A stretch of DNA of 64,000 nt, taken from the NCBI RefSeq assembly GCF_902506555.1, contig NZ_LR732707.1:334001-398000 (forward strand). The letters run 5' to 3'. The notes below the pieces were generated by a model. That model worked only from the letters and a program-made list of their open reading frames with translations, searched no databases and was not told where the DNA came from. Position numbers and translations under genes: made by a program. Source of the stretch: Sphingorhabdus sp. 109. Lineage in GTDB: Bacteria; Pseudomonadota; Alphaproteobacteria; Sphingomonadales; Sphingomonadaceae. Each line of letters starts with the position of its first letter. The first letter of the stretch is position 1. This document shows positions 57,083 through 64,000 of the stretch, one piece after another.

Positions 57083-59785
57083 GTGAAAGCGAGTTTGTCT
57101 GTGAATCATAAAAAGCGGCTTTTGCCCTTGTTAATGTGCGGCACGATTTTGAGTGGCGCAGCGGTTTCTTCGCAAGCGCTTGCGCAGGAAGCGGCGCAAG
57201 CCGTTCCGGCGGCCCCCGCCGATAATATTATCCGCTCGATTGCGGTTACCGGCGCCCAGAGACTGGAGCCGACCACGGTCCTGTCCTACATGAAATTGCG
57301 GACCGGCCAGCCCTATACGCAGGAATCTGCCGATCAGGCTTTGAAGGACTTGTTCGAGACCGAATTGTTCAAGGATGTCAGCATCCGGAACAACCAGGGT
57401 GCTGTGGTGATCGAAGTTGTCGAGAATCCGGTGATCAACCGTATCTTGCTGGAAGGCAACAAGCGGATCAAGGAAGACAAGATCTATCCTGAAATCCGGC
57501 TGGCTCCACGACAGATATTCACCCGTTCGAAAGTCCGCGCCGATGTGGCCCGGATTGTCGAGCTGTACAAGCGCAAGGGCCGTTTTGCGGCGAATGTCGA
57601 GCCGAAAATGGTGCAATTGGACCAGAATCGCGTCGATATCGTTTTCGAGATCAACGAAGGACCCAAGTCCAAGGTTCAGCAGATCAACATCATCGGCAAT
57701 GAAGAATTTTCCGACGGCAAGCTGCGCGGAGAAATGGTCACCAAGCAGTCGCGCTTCTACCGTTTCTTCAGCTCCAGCGACACTTATGACCCGGATCGCC
57801 TGGCCTTCGACCAGCAAAAGCTGCGTCAATTCTATCTGACCGAAGGCTATGCGGATTTCCGCGTGATCTCGGCAGTGGCCGAGCTCACACCCGACAAGCG
57901 CGACTTCATCATCACCTATGTGCTTGAAGAAGGCGAACGCTACCAGTTCGGCGATGTGTCGGTTGAAAGCGATATCCGTGATTTCACCCCCGAGTTCCTG
58001 ACTCCACAGCTGCCGATGAAAACCGGAGACTTTTACGACGCCAAGCAGGTCGAAGACACGGTCGAACGCTTGTCGGAAACCGCCGGCCTGTTCGGCTATG
58101 CCTTTGCCGATGTCCGCCCGCAATTCACGCGGAACAAAGAAACGCTAACCATGGACATTCTGTTCCAGGTCGCGGAGAGCGACCGGGTCTATGTCGAGCG
58201 GATTGATATCAACGGCAATACCCTGACCCAGGACAAGGTCGTGCGTCGGGAATTTCGTCTGAACGAAGGCGATGCGTTCAATAGCTTCCAGGTCAAGCGT
58301 TCCGCCAACCGGATCAAGTCGCTCGGGTTCTTCCAGGAAGATCTCGAAATCGAGCAGAAGCAGGGAAGCGCGCCGGACCGCATCATCCTGGAAGCCAATG
58401 TCGAGGAAAAGGCAACCGGCGAACTGCAGCTTTCGGCGGGTTTCTCCAGTGTCGAGAATTTCATTCTCCAGGCATCCGTGCGGCAAAGAAACTTCCGCGG
58501 GAAGGGTCAGGAACTGCGCGCCAGCGTCAGCTATTCGAGCTATTCCCAGTCGATAGAGCTTGGTTTTACCGAACCCTATCTTTTTGACCGGAATATTGCC
58601 GTTGGTGCGGACATCTTCCGGCGCGATCTGAACAGCTTCAACTATGTCAACAGCGACCGGCAAACCACCTTCGAGCAGCTCACCACGGGTTTCCAGATCC
58701 GTGCCGGTGTGCCGATTACCGAGTATCTGTCTGCATCGCTCCGCTATGGCCTCAGCCAGGATGACGTGACGCTGGAGCCAAGCCTGTTTTTCACCGACAG
58801 CAATTCGGACGGCATCCGTGGCAACAGCGAAGCGGATGATTGCGATCCGTTGCTGGCAGGGCGCTACCTGTGTGACGCGCTCGGTACCCGCACGACATCT
58901 TCGCTGGGGGCGTCGCTGATCTATGATGATCGCGACAATCGTATCCGACCGACCCGCGGCCAGACTATCGTTGGCAGCGTCGATTTTGCTGGTCTGGGCG
59001 GTAGCGTGAAATATCTTCGCGGCCGTTTGAATGCTTCCAAACATTGGCGCGTGCTGGGTGACTTCATCTTCACGGCCAAGGCAGAAGGCGGATATATCTA
59101 CCCGCTGGAAAATCGCGGCAGCGCAGCGGACGGCATTGACGATGTGCGGTTGACCGATCGCTTCTTTCTTGGAGAACCGCAGATCCGCGGCTTCGACATC
59201 CGCGGTGTCGGGCCACGCGTCGTGCGTTCAACCACCATTCCGGGACTGGATACCAACGGCAATCCGATCAACGAGATTGTTGAGTTGACCAACGGCACCC
59301 AGACGGACGATGCAATCGGTGGCCGTGCCTATTATCTGGGCCGCGCAGAACTGGAGATTCCGCTCGGTTCCGGTGCCAGCGAACTTGGCTTGCGGCCTTC
59401 GATCTTCGTTGATGTCGGTGCGGTCTTCAATGTAACCCAGCCATTGCTGCTGACCGATGCCCAGACTCAGGCATTCAGCACCGTTGACAGTCAGGGCAAC
59501 GCATCACCGACCGGGGCTTCTGCACCGCTTTACCTCACCACCGATAGTACCGGTGCCGCGGCAACTACATTCGATGCGTCAACCAACGGGGTTGCCAATC
59601 CGATTGCTACCAGCTTCACCGAACGCTTCTTTGGTGATACAATGAGTCCGCGGCTGTCCGTGGGCTTCGGTGTGAACTGGAACTCACCATTCGGTCCCTT
59701 CCGGATCGATATCGCCAAGGCTCTGTTGAAAGAGCCGGGCGACGACACCAAATTATTCACTTTCAACGTAGGAACACAATTCTGA
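57083..59785 (+). CDS. bamA: Outer-membrane protein assembly factor BamA
   Basis: Central barrel of the BAM complex, which inserts outer-membrane proteins. The 900-residue frame has a signal peptide, five POTRA domains (about 45-440; for example GAQRLEPTTVLSYMKLRTGQPYTQESADQALKDLF), and an Omp85 barrel with the motif RFFLGEPQIRGFDIRGVGPR, ending in FNVGTQF. The start is GTG 57083; a GTG at 57101 would also fit the signal peptide. It is about 90 residues longer than E. coli BamA, mainly in the barrel loops near its end (Ala/Thr-rich 790-860). It overlaps skp by one base. Confidence 0.96.
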   Translation: MKASLSVNHKKRLLPLLMCGTILSGAAVSSQALAQEAAQAVPAAPADNIIRSIAVTGAQRLEPTTVLSYMKLRTGQPYTQESADQALKDLFETELFKDVSIRNNQGAVVIEVVENPVINRILLEGNKRIKEDKIYPEIRLAPRQIFTRSKVRADVARIVELYKRKGRFAANVEPKMVQLDQNRVDIVFEINEGPKSKVQQINIIGNEEFSDGKLRGEMVTKQSRFYRFFSSSDTYDPDRLAFDQQKLRQFYLTEGYADFRVISAVAELTPDKRDFIITYVLEEGERYQFGDVSVESDIRDFTPEFLTPQLPMKTGDFYDAKQVEDTVERLSETAGLFGYAFADVRPQFTRNKETLTMDILFQVAESDRVYVERIDINGNTLTQDKVVRREFRLNEGDAFNSFQVKRSANRIKSLGFFQEDLEIEQKQGSAPDRIILEANVEEKATGELQLSAGFSSVENFILQASVRQRNFRGKGQELRASVSYSSYSQSIELGFTEPYLFDRNIAVGADIFRRDLNSFNYVNSDRQTTFEQLTTGFQIRAGVPITEYLSASLRYGLSQDDVTLEPSLFFTDSNSDGIRGNSEADDCDPLLAGRYLCDALGTRTTSSLGASLIYDDRDNRIRPTRGQTIVGSVDFAGLGGSVKYLRGRLNASKHWRVLGDFIFTAKAEGGYIYPLENRGSAADGIDDVRLTDRFFLGEPQIRGFDIRGVGPRVVRSTTIPGLDTNGNPINEIVELTNGTQTDDAIGGRAYYLGRAELEIPLGSGASELGLRPSIFVDVGAVFNVTQPLLLTDAQTQAFSTVDSQGNASPTGASAPLYLTTDSTGAAATTFDASTNGVANPIATSFTERFFGDTMSPRLSVGFGVNWNSPFGPFRIDIAKALLKEPGDDTKLFTFNVGTQF

Positions 59786-60474
59786 TGAAACGTTATTTCA
59801 AAACCGCACTCGCTGTTCTCGCCGTTACCGCTGCGCCATTGGCTTCTGGATCTGTTGCGCAGGCTCAGGTTTCCGGCATTGCAACCGCAAACCCGACCCT
59901 GGCCATTGCGAAATCCAAGGCTTTCTCGACTGCCTATTCGCAGATCGGCACGCAGTTCAAATCCTATTTTGACCAGATTGATGCCCGCAACAAAACCCTG
60001 AACGGATTGCGCGCGCAGCTGGACACCAACAATGACAAGCAACTGACGCAGGAAGAGCTTGATGCTGCGGTAAAAGCGAAAAACCCCGTTTTGCAGAGCA
60101 TCCAGACTGAGGAAACGGAGATCCAGAGACTGCAGACGCCGGCTGTAAAAGCGCAGATGTTTGCAGTGGAAGCTATTTTTGCCGAATATGGCAATGCCCA
60201 GCAGAAAGTGGTTTCGGACAAAAAGATCAGTGTGATTCTCGACCCGGAAGCCTTTCTTTATGCTCCGGCTCAGGCTGACGTTACCAATGACATCACCGCT
60301 GCGCTGGATGCGAGACTTCCGTCGGTCAGCACGACCCCTGGCGCCGACTGGCAACCGCAGCGCAACACCGTGGCGCTTCACCAGCAACTACAGCAACTGC
60401 TGGTTGCCAGTGCCCGTAATCAGGCAGCTCAGCAGCAGCAACAGCCTCCGGCAGCCCAGCCAGCCAGCCGCTAG
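59785..60474 (+). CDS. skp: Periplasmic chaperone of the Skp/OmpH family
   Basis: Predicted chaperone that holds unfolded outer-membrane proteins for BamA. The 229-residue protein has a signal peptide (ending GSVAQAQ), then a long helical region (AKSKAFSTAYSQIGTQFKSYFDQID, TEETEIQRLQTPAVKAQMFAVEA) and a Gln-rich tail of about 20 residues. E. coli Skp is about 160 residues, so this one is longer. ATG overlaps the bamA stop (TGATG). Position between bamA and fabZ supports the call. Confidence 0.88.
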   Translation: MKRYFKTALAVLAVTAAPLASGSVAQAQVSGIATANPTLAIAKSKAFSTAYSQIGTQFKSYFDQIDARNKTLNGLRAQLDTNNDKQLTQEELDAAVKAKNPVLQSIQTEETEIQRLQTPAVKAQMFAVEAIFAEYGNAQQKVVSDKKISVILDPEAFLYAPAQADVTNDITAALDARLPSVSTTPGADWQPQRNTVALHQQLQQLLVASARNQAAQQQQQPPAAQPASR

Positions 60475-60484
60475 TTGACCGCTG

Positions 60485-60943
60485 ATGACCGAGCTTCTCG
60501 ATTATGATGTAACCAAGGTGATGGCGGTGCTTCCGCACCGCTATCCCATGCTTCTGGTTGACCGGGTGGAAGAGCTCGTAAAGGACGAGTCCATTCGTGC
60601 GGTCAAGGCTGTCACGATCAACGAAGGCTTCTTCCAGGGTCATTTCCCGGGGCGGCCAATCATGCCCGGGGTGATGATTGTCGAGGCGCTGGCGCAAGCC
60701 GCCGGCGTTCTCGCCATGGAAAGCTTCGACATGGTGGGGTCGGGCAAGCTGGTTTATTTCATGGCGATTGACGGAGCGAAATTCCGGCAACCGGTGGAAC
60801 CGGGCTGTCTTCTGTCCCTGAACGTGAAATTCGAGCAGAAACGCGCGCGTGTCTGCAAATTTTCAGGACAGGCGATGATTGGTGACAAGCTGGCGGCCGA
60901 AGCAAGCTTTACTGCAATGATAGCCGATCCTCCCGCAGCATAG
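60485..60943 (+). CDS. fabZ: 3-Hydroxyacyl-ACP dehydratase FabZ
   Basis: Dehydrates 3-hydroxyacyl-ACP in fatty-acid synthesis. The 152-residue hot-dog-fold protein has the opening [20 protein letters not shown] with catalytic His, and [26 protein letters not shown] with catalytic Glu. It starts 10 bases after skp. In E. coli lpxD and lpxA lie around fabZ; here lpxD is absent between skp and fabZ and rpmE comes next. Confidence 0.96.
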   Translation: MTELLDYDVTKVMAVLPHRYPMLLVDRVEELVKDESIRAVKAVTINEGFFQGHFPGRPIMPGVMIVEALAQAAGVLAMESFDMVGSGKLVYFMAIDGAKFRQPVEPGCLLSLNVKFEQKRARVCKFSGQAMIGDKLAAEASFTAMIADPPAA

Positions 60944-61053
60944 GCTTTTGCAAAAGAATCTTGCCCTTTTGTCCTTCGGCGGTTAATGGGCCGCTTCCGT
61001 TAAATTTATTCGCTTTGGGTCTGGTCGGTAACCAGCCTGTTTAGGAGCCGAAA

Positions 61054-61284
61054 ATGAAATCCGATACGCATCCAGACTATCACATGATCACCGTTCAGAT
61101 GACCGATGGCACGACCTTTGAGACCCGTTCGACATGGGGCAAGGAAGGCGACACGCTGCAACTGGATATCGATCCTACCTCGCATCCTGCATGGACCGGC
61201 GGCAATCAGCGTCTGCTCGATCAGGGCGGCCAGGTGGCGCGCTTCAACAAGCGTTTTGGTGGTCTGTCGCTCAAAAAGAGCTGA
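61054..61284 (+). CDS. rpmE: 50S ribosomal protein L31
   Basis: A 76-residue ribosomal protein: [45 protein letters not shown] and [10 protein letters not shown] are family segments. It contains no Cys, so it belongs to the zinc-free kind. GGAG lies at 61044-61047. A hairpin follows. Confidence 0.95.
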   Translation: MKSDTHPDYHMITVQMTDGTTFETRSTWGKEGDTLQLDIDPTSHPAWTGGNQRLLDQGGQVARFNKRFGGLSLKKS

Positions 61285-61288
61285 TGGC

Positions 61289-61315
61289 TGTCGGGACTAT
61301 CAGATAGTTCCGATA
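61289..61315. terminator. Hairpin between rpmE and pxpC, probably bidirectional
   Basis: TGTCGGGACTAT (61289-61300) pairs over 12 bases with ATAGTTCCGATA (61304-61315), two G-U pairs, 3-base loop. There is no T-run, but the spot between convergent genes fits a terminator. Confidence 0.45.
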
Positions 61316-61317
61316 CC

Positions 61318-62265
61318 TCACCACATTGTAATCTGGCCCAGCCAGGACGTTAGCAGGGATAGCTTTTCCCTGTAGATTTCCGTGGCCCGGTCGGTTGTGA
61401 TCTGCACGAACTGAATGCGGGAACCCGCACGCAGTTGTCCGATCAGGTGCCGGTCGGCCCTGATGACTTGTGCAATCCGGGGATAGCCGCCGGTCGTCTG
61501 CGCATCCGGTCCGAGCAGGTAAGGGTTACCGCTGGGCGGCAGCTGGATTGTGCCTGGGAAAACCGGCGCGCTCGGCATATTTGACGAATCAGATGCGCTC
61601 AGTGGCTCTCCTTCAAGTGCCAGTCCCATGCGGTTGGCCCGCATGCCTACAGCGTAGGGTGCGAGACACAGAGCATCGAGGGCGCTTTCGTTTCTTTCGG
61701 CCGCTTCCGGACCCGGCGTGATCCGCAACATATAGTCATTGCTGAAATGCGGTCGGAGGCTCTCCGGCGTGGTACGCTGCAATGCCGTGACCGGCGAATC
61801 AGGCACGAAGGGCACGCTGTCACCATCTCTCAGAGCCCGACCATGAAAGCCTCCGAGCCCTGCCGGAAGATAGGTAGACTGGCCGTCTAGCAAGCTATCG
61901 GCCTGCAAAGCAGCCGATATTGCCAGATAGGTCCGGCATCCCAGGCGATTCGGGCCGATATCGACCATGTCACCCGCCTTCACTGTGAGGGTCTGATGCC
62001 GGGGCTGTTGCTGATCATTGATCCGGAGATATTCAGCTGCACCGACAAGCGCGATGGAACATGGTCCCTTGAACCGGAAAAGAGCGCCTGAAAGAGTGAT
62101 TTCGAATGCGATGGCACCCGATGGTCTGCCAACGAGGAAATTGGCCAAGGCCAGCGAAAGACAATCAGCAGCGCCAGCAGCGGGCATGCCCAGATGGCGA
62201 TGAGCGGAGAAGGGGGCGCCCTGCAAAGTCGTTTGCAGCCCGGCTTTCAATATCGTGATACTCAT
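61318..62265 (-). CDS. pxpC: 5-Oxoprolinase subunit PxpC
   Basis: Biotin-dependent-carboxyltransferase-like subunit of the ATP-dependent 5-oxoprolinase that opens pyroglutamate to glutamate. The 315-residue protein begins SITILKAGLQTTLQGAPFSAHRHLGMPAAGAADCLSLALAN, the family start, and includes NPYLLGPDAQTTGGYPRIAQVI. The start at 62265 overlaps the pxpB stop by 4 bases; an in-frame ATG at 62286 lies inside pxpB. Last gene of the unit. Confidence 0.92.
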   Translation of the reverse strand: MSITILKAGLQTTLQGAPFSAHRHLGMPAAGAADCLSLALANFLVGRPSGAIAFEITLSGALFRFKGPCSIALVGAAEYLRINDQQQPRHQTLTVKAGDMVDIGPNRLGCRTYLAISAALQADSLLDGQSTYLPAGLGGFHGRALRDGDSVPFVPDSPVTALQRTTPESLRPHFSNDYMLRITPGPEAAERNESALDALCLAPYAVGMRANRMGLALEGEPLSASDSSNMPSAPVFPGTIQLPPSGNPYLLGPDAQTTGGYPRIAQVIRADRHLIGQLRAGSRIQFVQITTDRATEIYREKLSLLTSWLGQITMW

Positions 62266-62933
62266 TTGGTCGCGTCCTGCAGCCAATGGTCGAACGTATC
62301 TTTCGCAATGGCTTCGAAACGGACGATATCTCCGGCGGACAGTATCGCCGGCTGATCTCTGACCGGGTCAAACAGGCGTAGCGGTGTGCGGCCGATAATT
62401 GGCCAACCGCCCGGACTGTCGAAGGAATAGATACAGCTTTGCCGGCCGATGATACCGATCGACCCCGCTCCGACCGACTGCCGCGGATTGGCCAGTCGCC
62501 CGATTTCGTTACATTCTGCCTCGCTTTCGAGATAGGCAAAGCCGGGCATGAAACCGAGCATGGCAACCCGCTGAACCTGGGATGCATGCCAGGCAGGCAA
62601 TGTTTCGACGGCGATCCCGAGTTTCCGGGCGACATGCTCGCCATCCGGAGCAAAGACCGTGTCGTAACAGACGGGAATCACCACCGTTGCGGATGAGGTG
62701 CCACTCGCGCGCTCCAGATTAGCCAGATGTTTGAGGACAATTTGCCCGGCTTGGTCCGGTGTCACAGCGGCAGGGTCGAATTGTAGCGCTATACTATCGC
62801 GACCCGGGACGATTTCCGTCCAGTCATTGCTGGCGCCAAAGACTGTCTGCGCGGCCAGAACCATTTCCCAGTCGGACAATGGTATACTGATCCAGTCATC
62901 ACAGATATGAAGGGATGGTAGTTCGCCTGTCAC
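62262..62933 (-). CDS. pxpB: 5-Oxoprolinase subunit PxpB
   Basis: Allophanate-hydrolase-subunit-1-like part of the 5-oxoprolinase. The 223-residue protein shows VIPVCYDTVFAPD, MLGFMPGFAYLE and RQSVGAGSIGIIGRQSCIYSFDSPGGW, all family motifs. It overlaps both neighbours by 4 bases (ATGA), so the three subunits are translated in step. Confidence 0.92.
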   Translation of the reverse strand: MTGELPSLHICDDWISIPLSDWEMVLAAQTVFGASNDWTEIVPGRDSIALQFDPAAVTPDQAGQIVLKHLANLERASGTSSATVVIPVCYDTVFAPDGEHVARKLGIAVETLPAWHASQVQRVAMLGFMPGFAYLESEAECNEIGRLANPRQSVGAGSIGIIGRQSCIYSFDSPGGWPIIGRTPLRLFDPVRDQPAILSAGDIVRFEAIAKDTFDHWLQDATK

Positions 62934-63688
62934 GACCGGACTGGTCCGATCACGATACCGGCCTGTTCCAGCGCGATGCGCATCCTTTTTGCGGTTTCGA
63001 GGGCACCGTCGCTATCCGAATGGAGGCAGAGGCTTTGCGCATAGACCGTCAGTGATGATCCTTCCTGCGTGGTCAATGCCTTTCCGCTTGCCAGATCGAG
63101 GCCCTGCCGGATCCGCTGCTCTTCTTCCGCGATTACCGCCCCTTCGTCGCTGCGAGGAACCAGTCTGCCCGTATCGGTATACCGTCGGTCAATGAAAGCT
63201 TCTGCGATAAAGCCGATTTTTCTTGCGTAGGCCTTCTGCTGGACAATCGAACCGTCCATGCCGACCAGCGGAAGTCTATATCGTGCCGCGATCTCGGCCA
63301 GCAGGCCGGCAAGCTCCGGATCGTCCTGGGCATCATTATACAATGCGCCGTGCGGCTTGATATGGGTGAGCGAAACGCCGGTCTCTGCCGCTATTGCTGA
63401 AATGGCGTGCAACTGCTCTGTCAGACTGGTTGCCAGATCCGCCAGTGCGATATCGAGAGATTGCCGGCCGAAACCGGCCCTGTCGGGGTACGAGGGATGG
63501 GCACCGGGCGCGATGGCATTGGTCTGCGCAGCCATAAGCATCGTCCGCATGCTTTCCGATGAGCCGGCGTGGCCGCCGGTGGCGATATTGCAGCTGGAGA
63601 CGATATCCATGATCGCGATATCGCGCGCGATACCTGTGGGACTTTCGTCCTCGCCCAGGTCGGCATTCAAATCGATCTTCTGCGTCAT
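62930..63688 (-). CDS. pxpA: 5-Oxoprolinase subunit PxpA (LamB/YcsF family)
   Basis: The polysaccharide-deacetylase-fold subunit. The 252-residue protein begins with the family sequence KIDLNADLGEDES, then IVSSCNIATGGHAG, LTHIKPHGALYND and EAFIDRRYTDTGRLVPR. It overlaps pxpB by 4 bases and its start overlaps the transporter stop by 4 bases. Confidence 0.94.
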   Translation of the reverse strand: MTQKIDLNADLGEDESPTGIARDIAIMDIVSSCNIATGGHAGSSESMRTMLMAAQTNAIAPGAHPSYPDRAGFGRQSLDIALADLATSLTEQLHAISAIAAETGVSLTHIKPHGALYNDAQDDPELAGLLAEIAARYRLPLVGMDGSIVQQKAYARKIGFIAEAFIDRRYTDTGRLVPRSDEGAVIAEEEQRIRQGLDLASGKALTTQEGSSLTVYAQSLCLHSDSDGALETAKRMRIALEQAGIVIGPVRS

Positions 63689-64000
63689 GGCCAGAATCCT
63701 AGCGCGCGGGCAATCAACCGAAAACCCAAAGTGGTTGTGATCAATAAAATTACCACCCCGAGGATATTGGCTTTGAGGCCATTGGCATATGTTCCGAGCA
63801 ACTTGCTGCTATTCGCTAGTCTGAGGAGGAAAATCGCGATGATCGGGAGCAGCAATCCGTTGGCGATCTGGGCAACAAAAATCAGCTCAACCGGGCGATA
63901 GCCGAGCAGGGCTGCGAATGTTCCAGACAGGATCACGATCAGGGCACCAATCCGGAAGGGCCAGCGCGATGCGGGGGCGTTGAAAATTTCCTGTACGATA
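63685..64000 (-). CDS. NRAMP-family divalent metal transporter (C-terminal part)
   Basis: The frame runs off the window edge, so only about 105 C-terminal residues are visible. They contain VQEIFNAPASRWPFRIGALIVILSG, IFVAQIANGLLLPIIAIFLLRL and the final helix NILGVVILLITTTLGFRLI, which fit the last helices of NRAMP transporters. An overlap of 4 bases couples it to pxpA. NRAMP-like proteins are often found beside pxp genes, where a role in metal or pyroglutamate uptake is unsettled. Confidence 0.75.
   Translation of the reverse strand, partial: IVQEIFNAPASRWPFRIGALIVILSGTFAALLGYRPVELIFVAQIANGLLLPIIAIFLLRLANSSKLLGTYANGLKANILGVVILLITTTLGFRLIARALGFWP

Overview
The window looks like a chromosomal segment of a sphingomonad (order Sphingomonadales, Alphaproteobacteria), perhaps near Parasphingorhabdus, Sphingorhabdus or Sphingopyxis. 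This is inferred from gene content: two TonB-dependent receptors, CckA, an EL222-like LOV-HTH protein, an alphaproteobacterial SOS box of the form GTTC-N7-GTTC, and a bamA-skp-fabZ-rpmE order without lpxD. No rRNA, tRNA, CRISPR array, insertion sequence or prophage was seen. Most of the window is dense core genome; the only clearly eroded stretch is 24.6-25.4 kb.

Layout. 0-6 kb: ndk with a strong terminator; a TonB receptor followed by an exported SurE-type nucleotidase; a SnoaL-like protein divergent from a short-chain dehydrogenase. 6-11 kb: putA, a LOV-HTH photoreceptor regulator, and a structured inverted-repeat element. 10.7-19.7 kb: purM-purN (purN fused to a YjbR-like domain), divergent from a run of unknown exported protein-hdaA-ppk1-ppx, with rnd convergent. 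19.7-25.7 kb: a small membrane protein with a flavin oxidase, then a metal-related island: a His-rich TonB receptor, a CDF cation transporter with a textbook MerR-type promoter, a wrecked merR gene and a wrecked histidine-phosphatase gene. 25.9-31.3 kb: aspS, an alpha/beta hydrolase, an exported protein of unknown function, ppk2 and a membrane protein. 31.4-39.4 kb: slt divergent from dapA-smpB-DUF2062-cckA, then LexA-controlled recA. 39.5-47.6 kb: a glutathione transferase, a small exported protein, alaS, a Kef-type antiporter, a flavin monooxygenase and icd. 47.8-61.3 kb: psd-pssA, a small membrane protein behind a second LexA box, rpsB-tsf, then the envelope run pyrH-frr-uppS-cdsA-dxr-rseP-bamA-skp-fabZ and rpmE. 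61.3-64 kb: the 5-oxoprolinase genes pxpA-pxpB-pxpC, all translationally coupled to an NRAMP-type transporter cut by the window edge.

How they work together. The 49-61 kb block joins translation (S2, EF-Ts, RRF, L31) to phospholipid and isoprenoid synthesis and outer-membrane assembly. The 13-18 kb block joins control of DnaA (HdaA) to polyphosphate turnover (PPK1, PPX), and a PPK2 lies at 30 kb. Two SOS sites mark recA and a small one-helix membrane protein that could act as a damage-induced division inhibitor.

The observations most worth a second look are the three-way-junction element at 10.6 kb with an anti-Shine-Dalgarno-like loop, the second SOS promoter at 49.6 kb, and the intact MerR operator facing a dead merR gene at 24.6 kb. 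All names come from reading motifs by eye; no database search or folding program was run.
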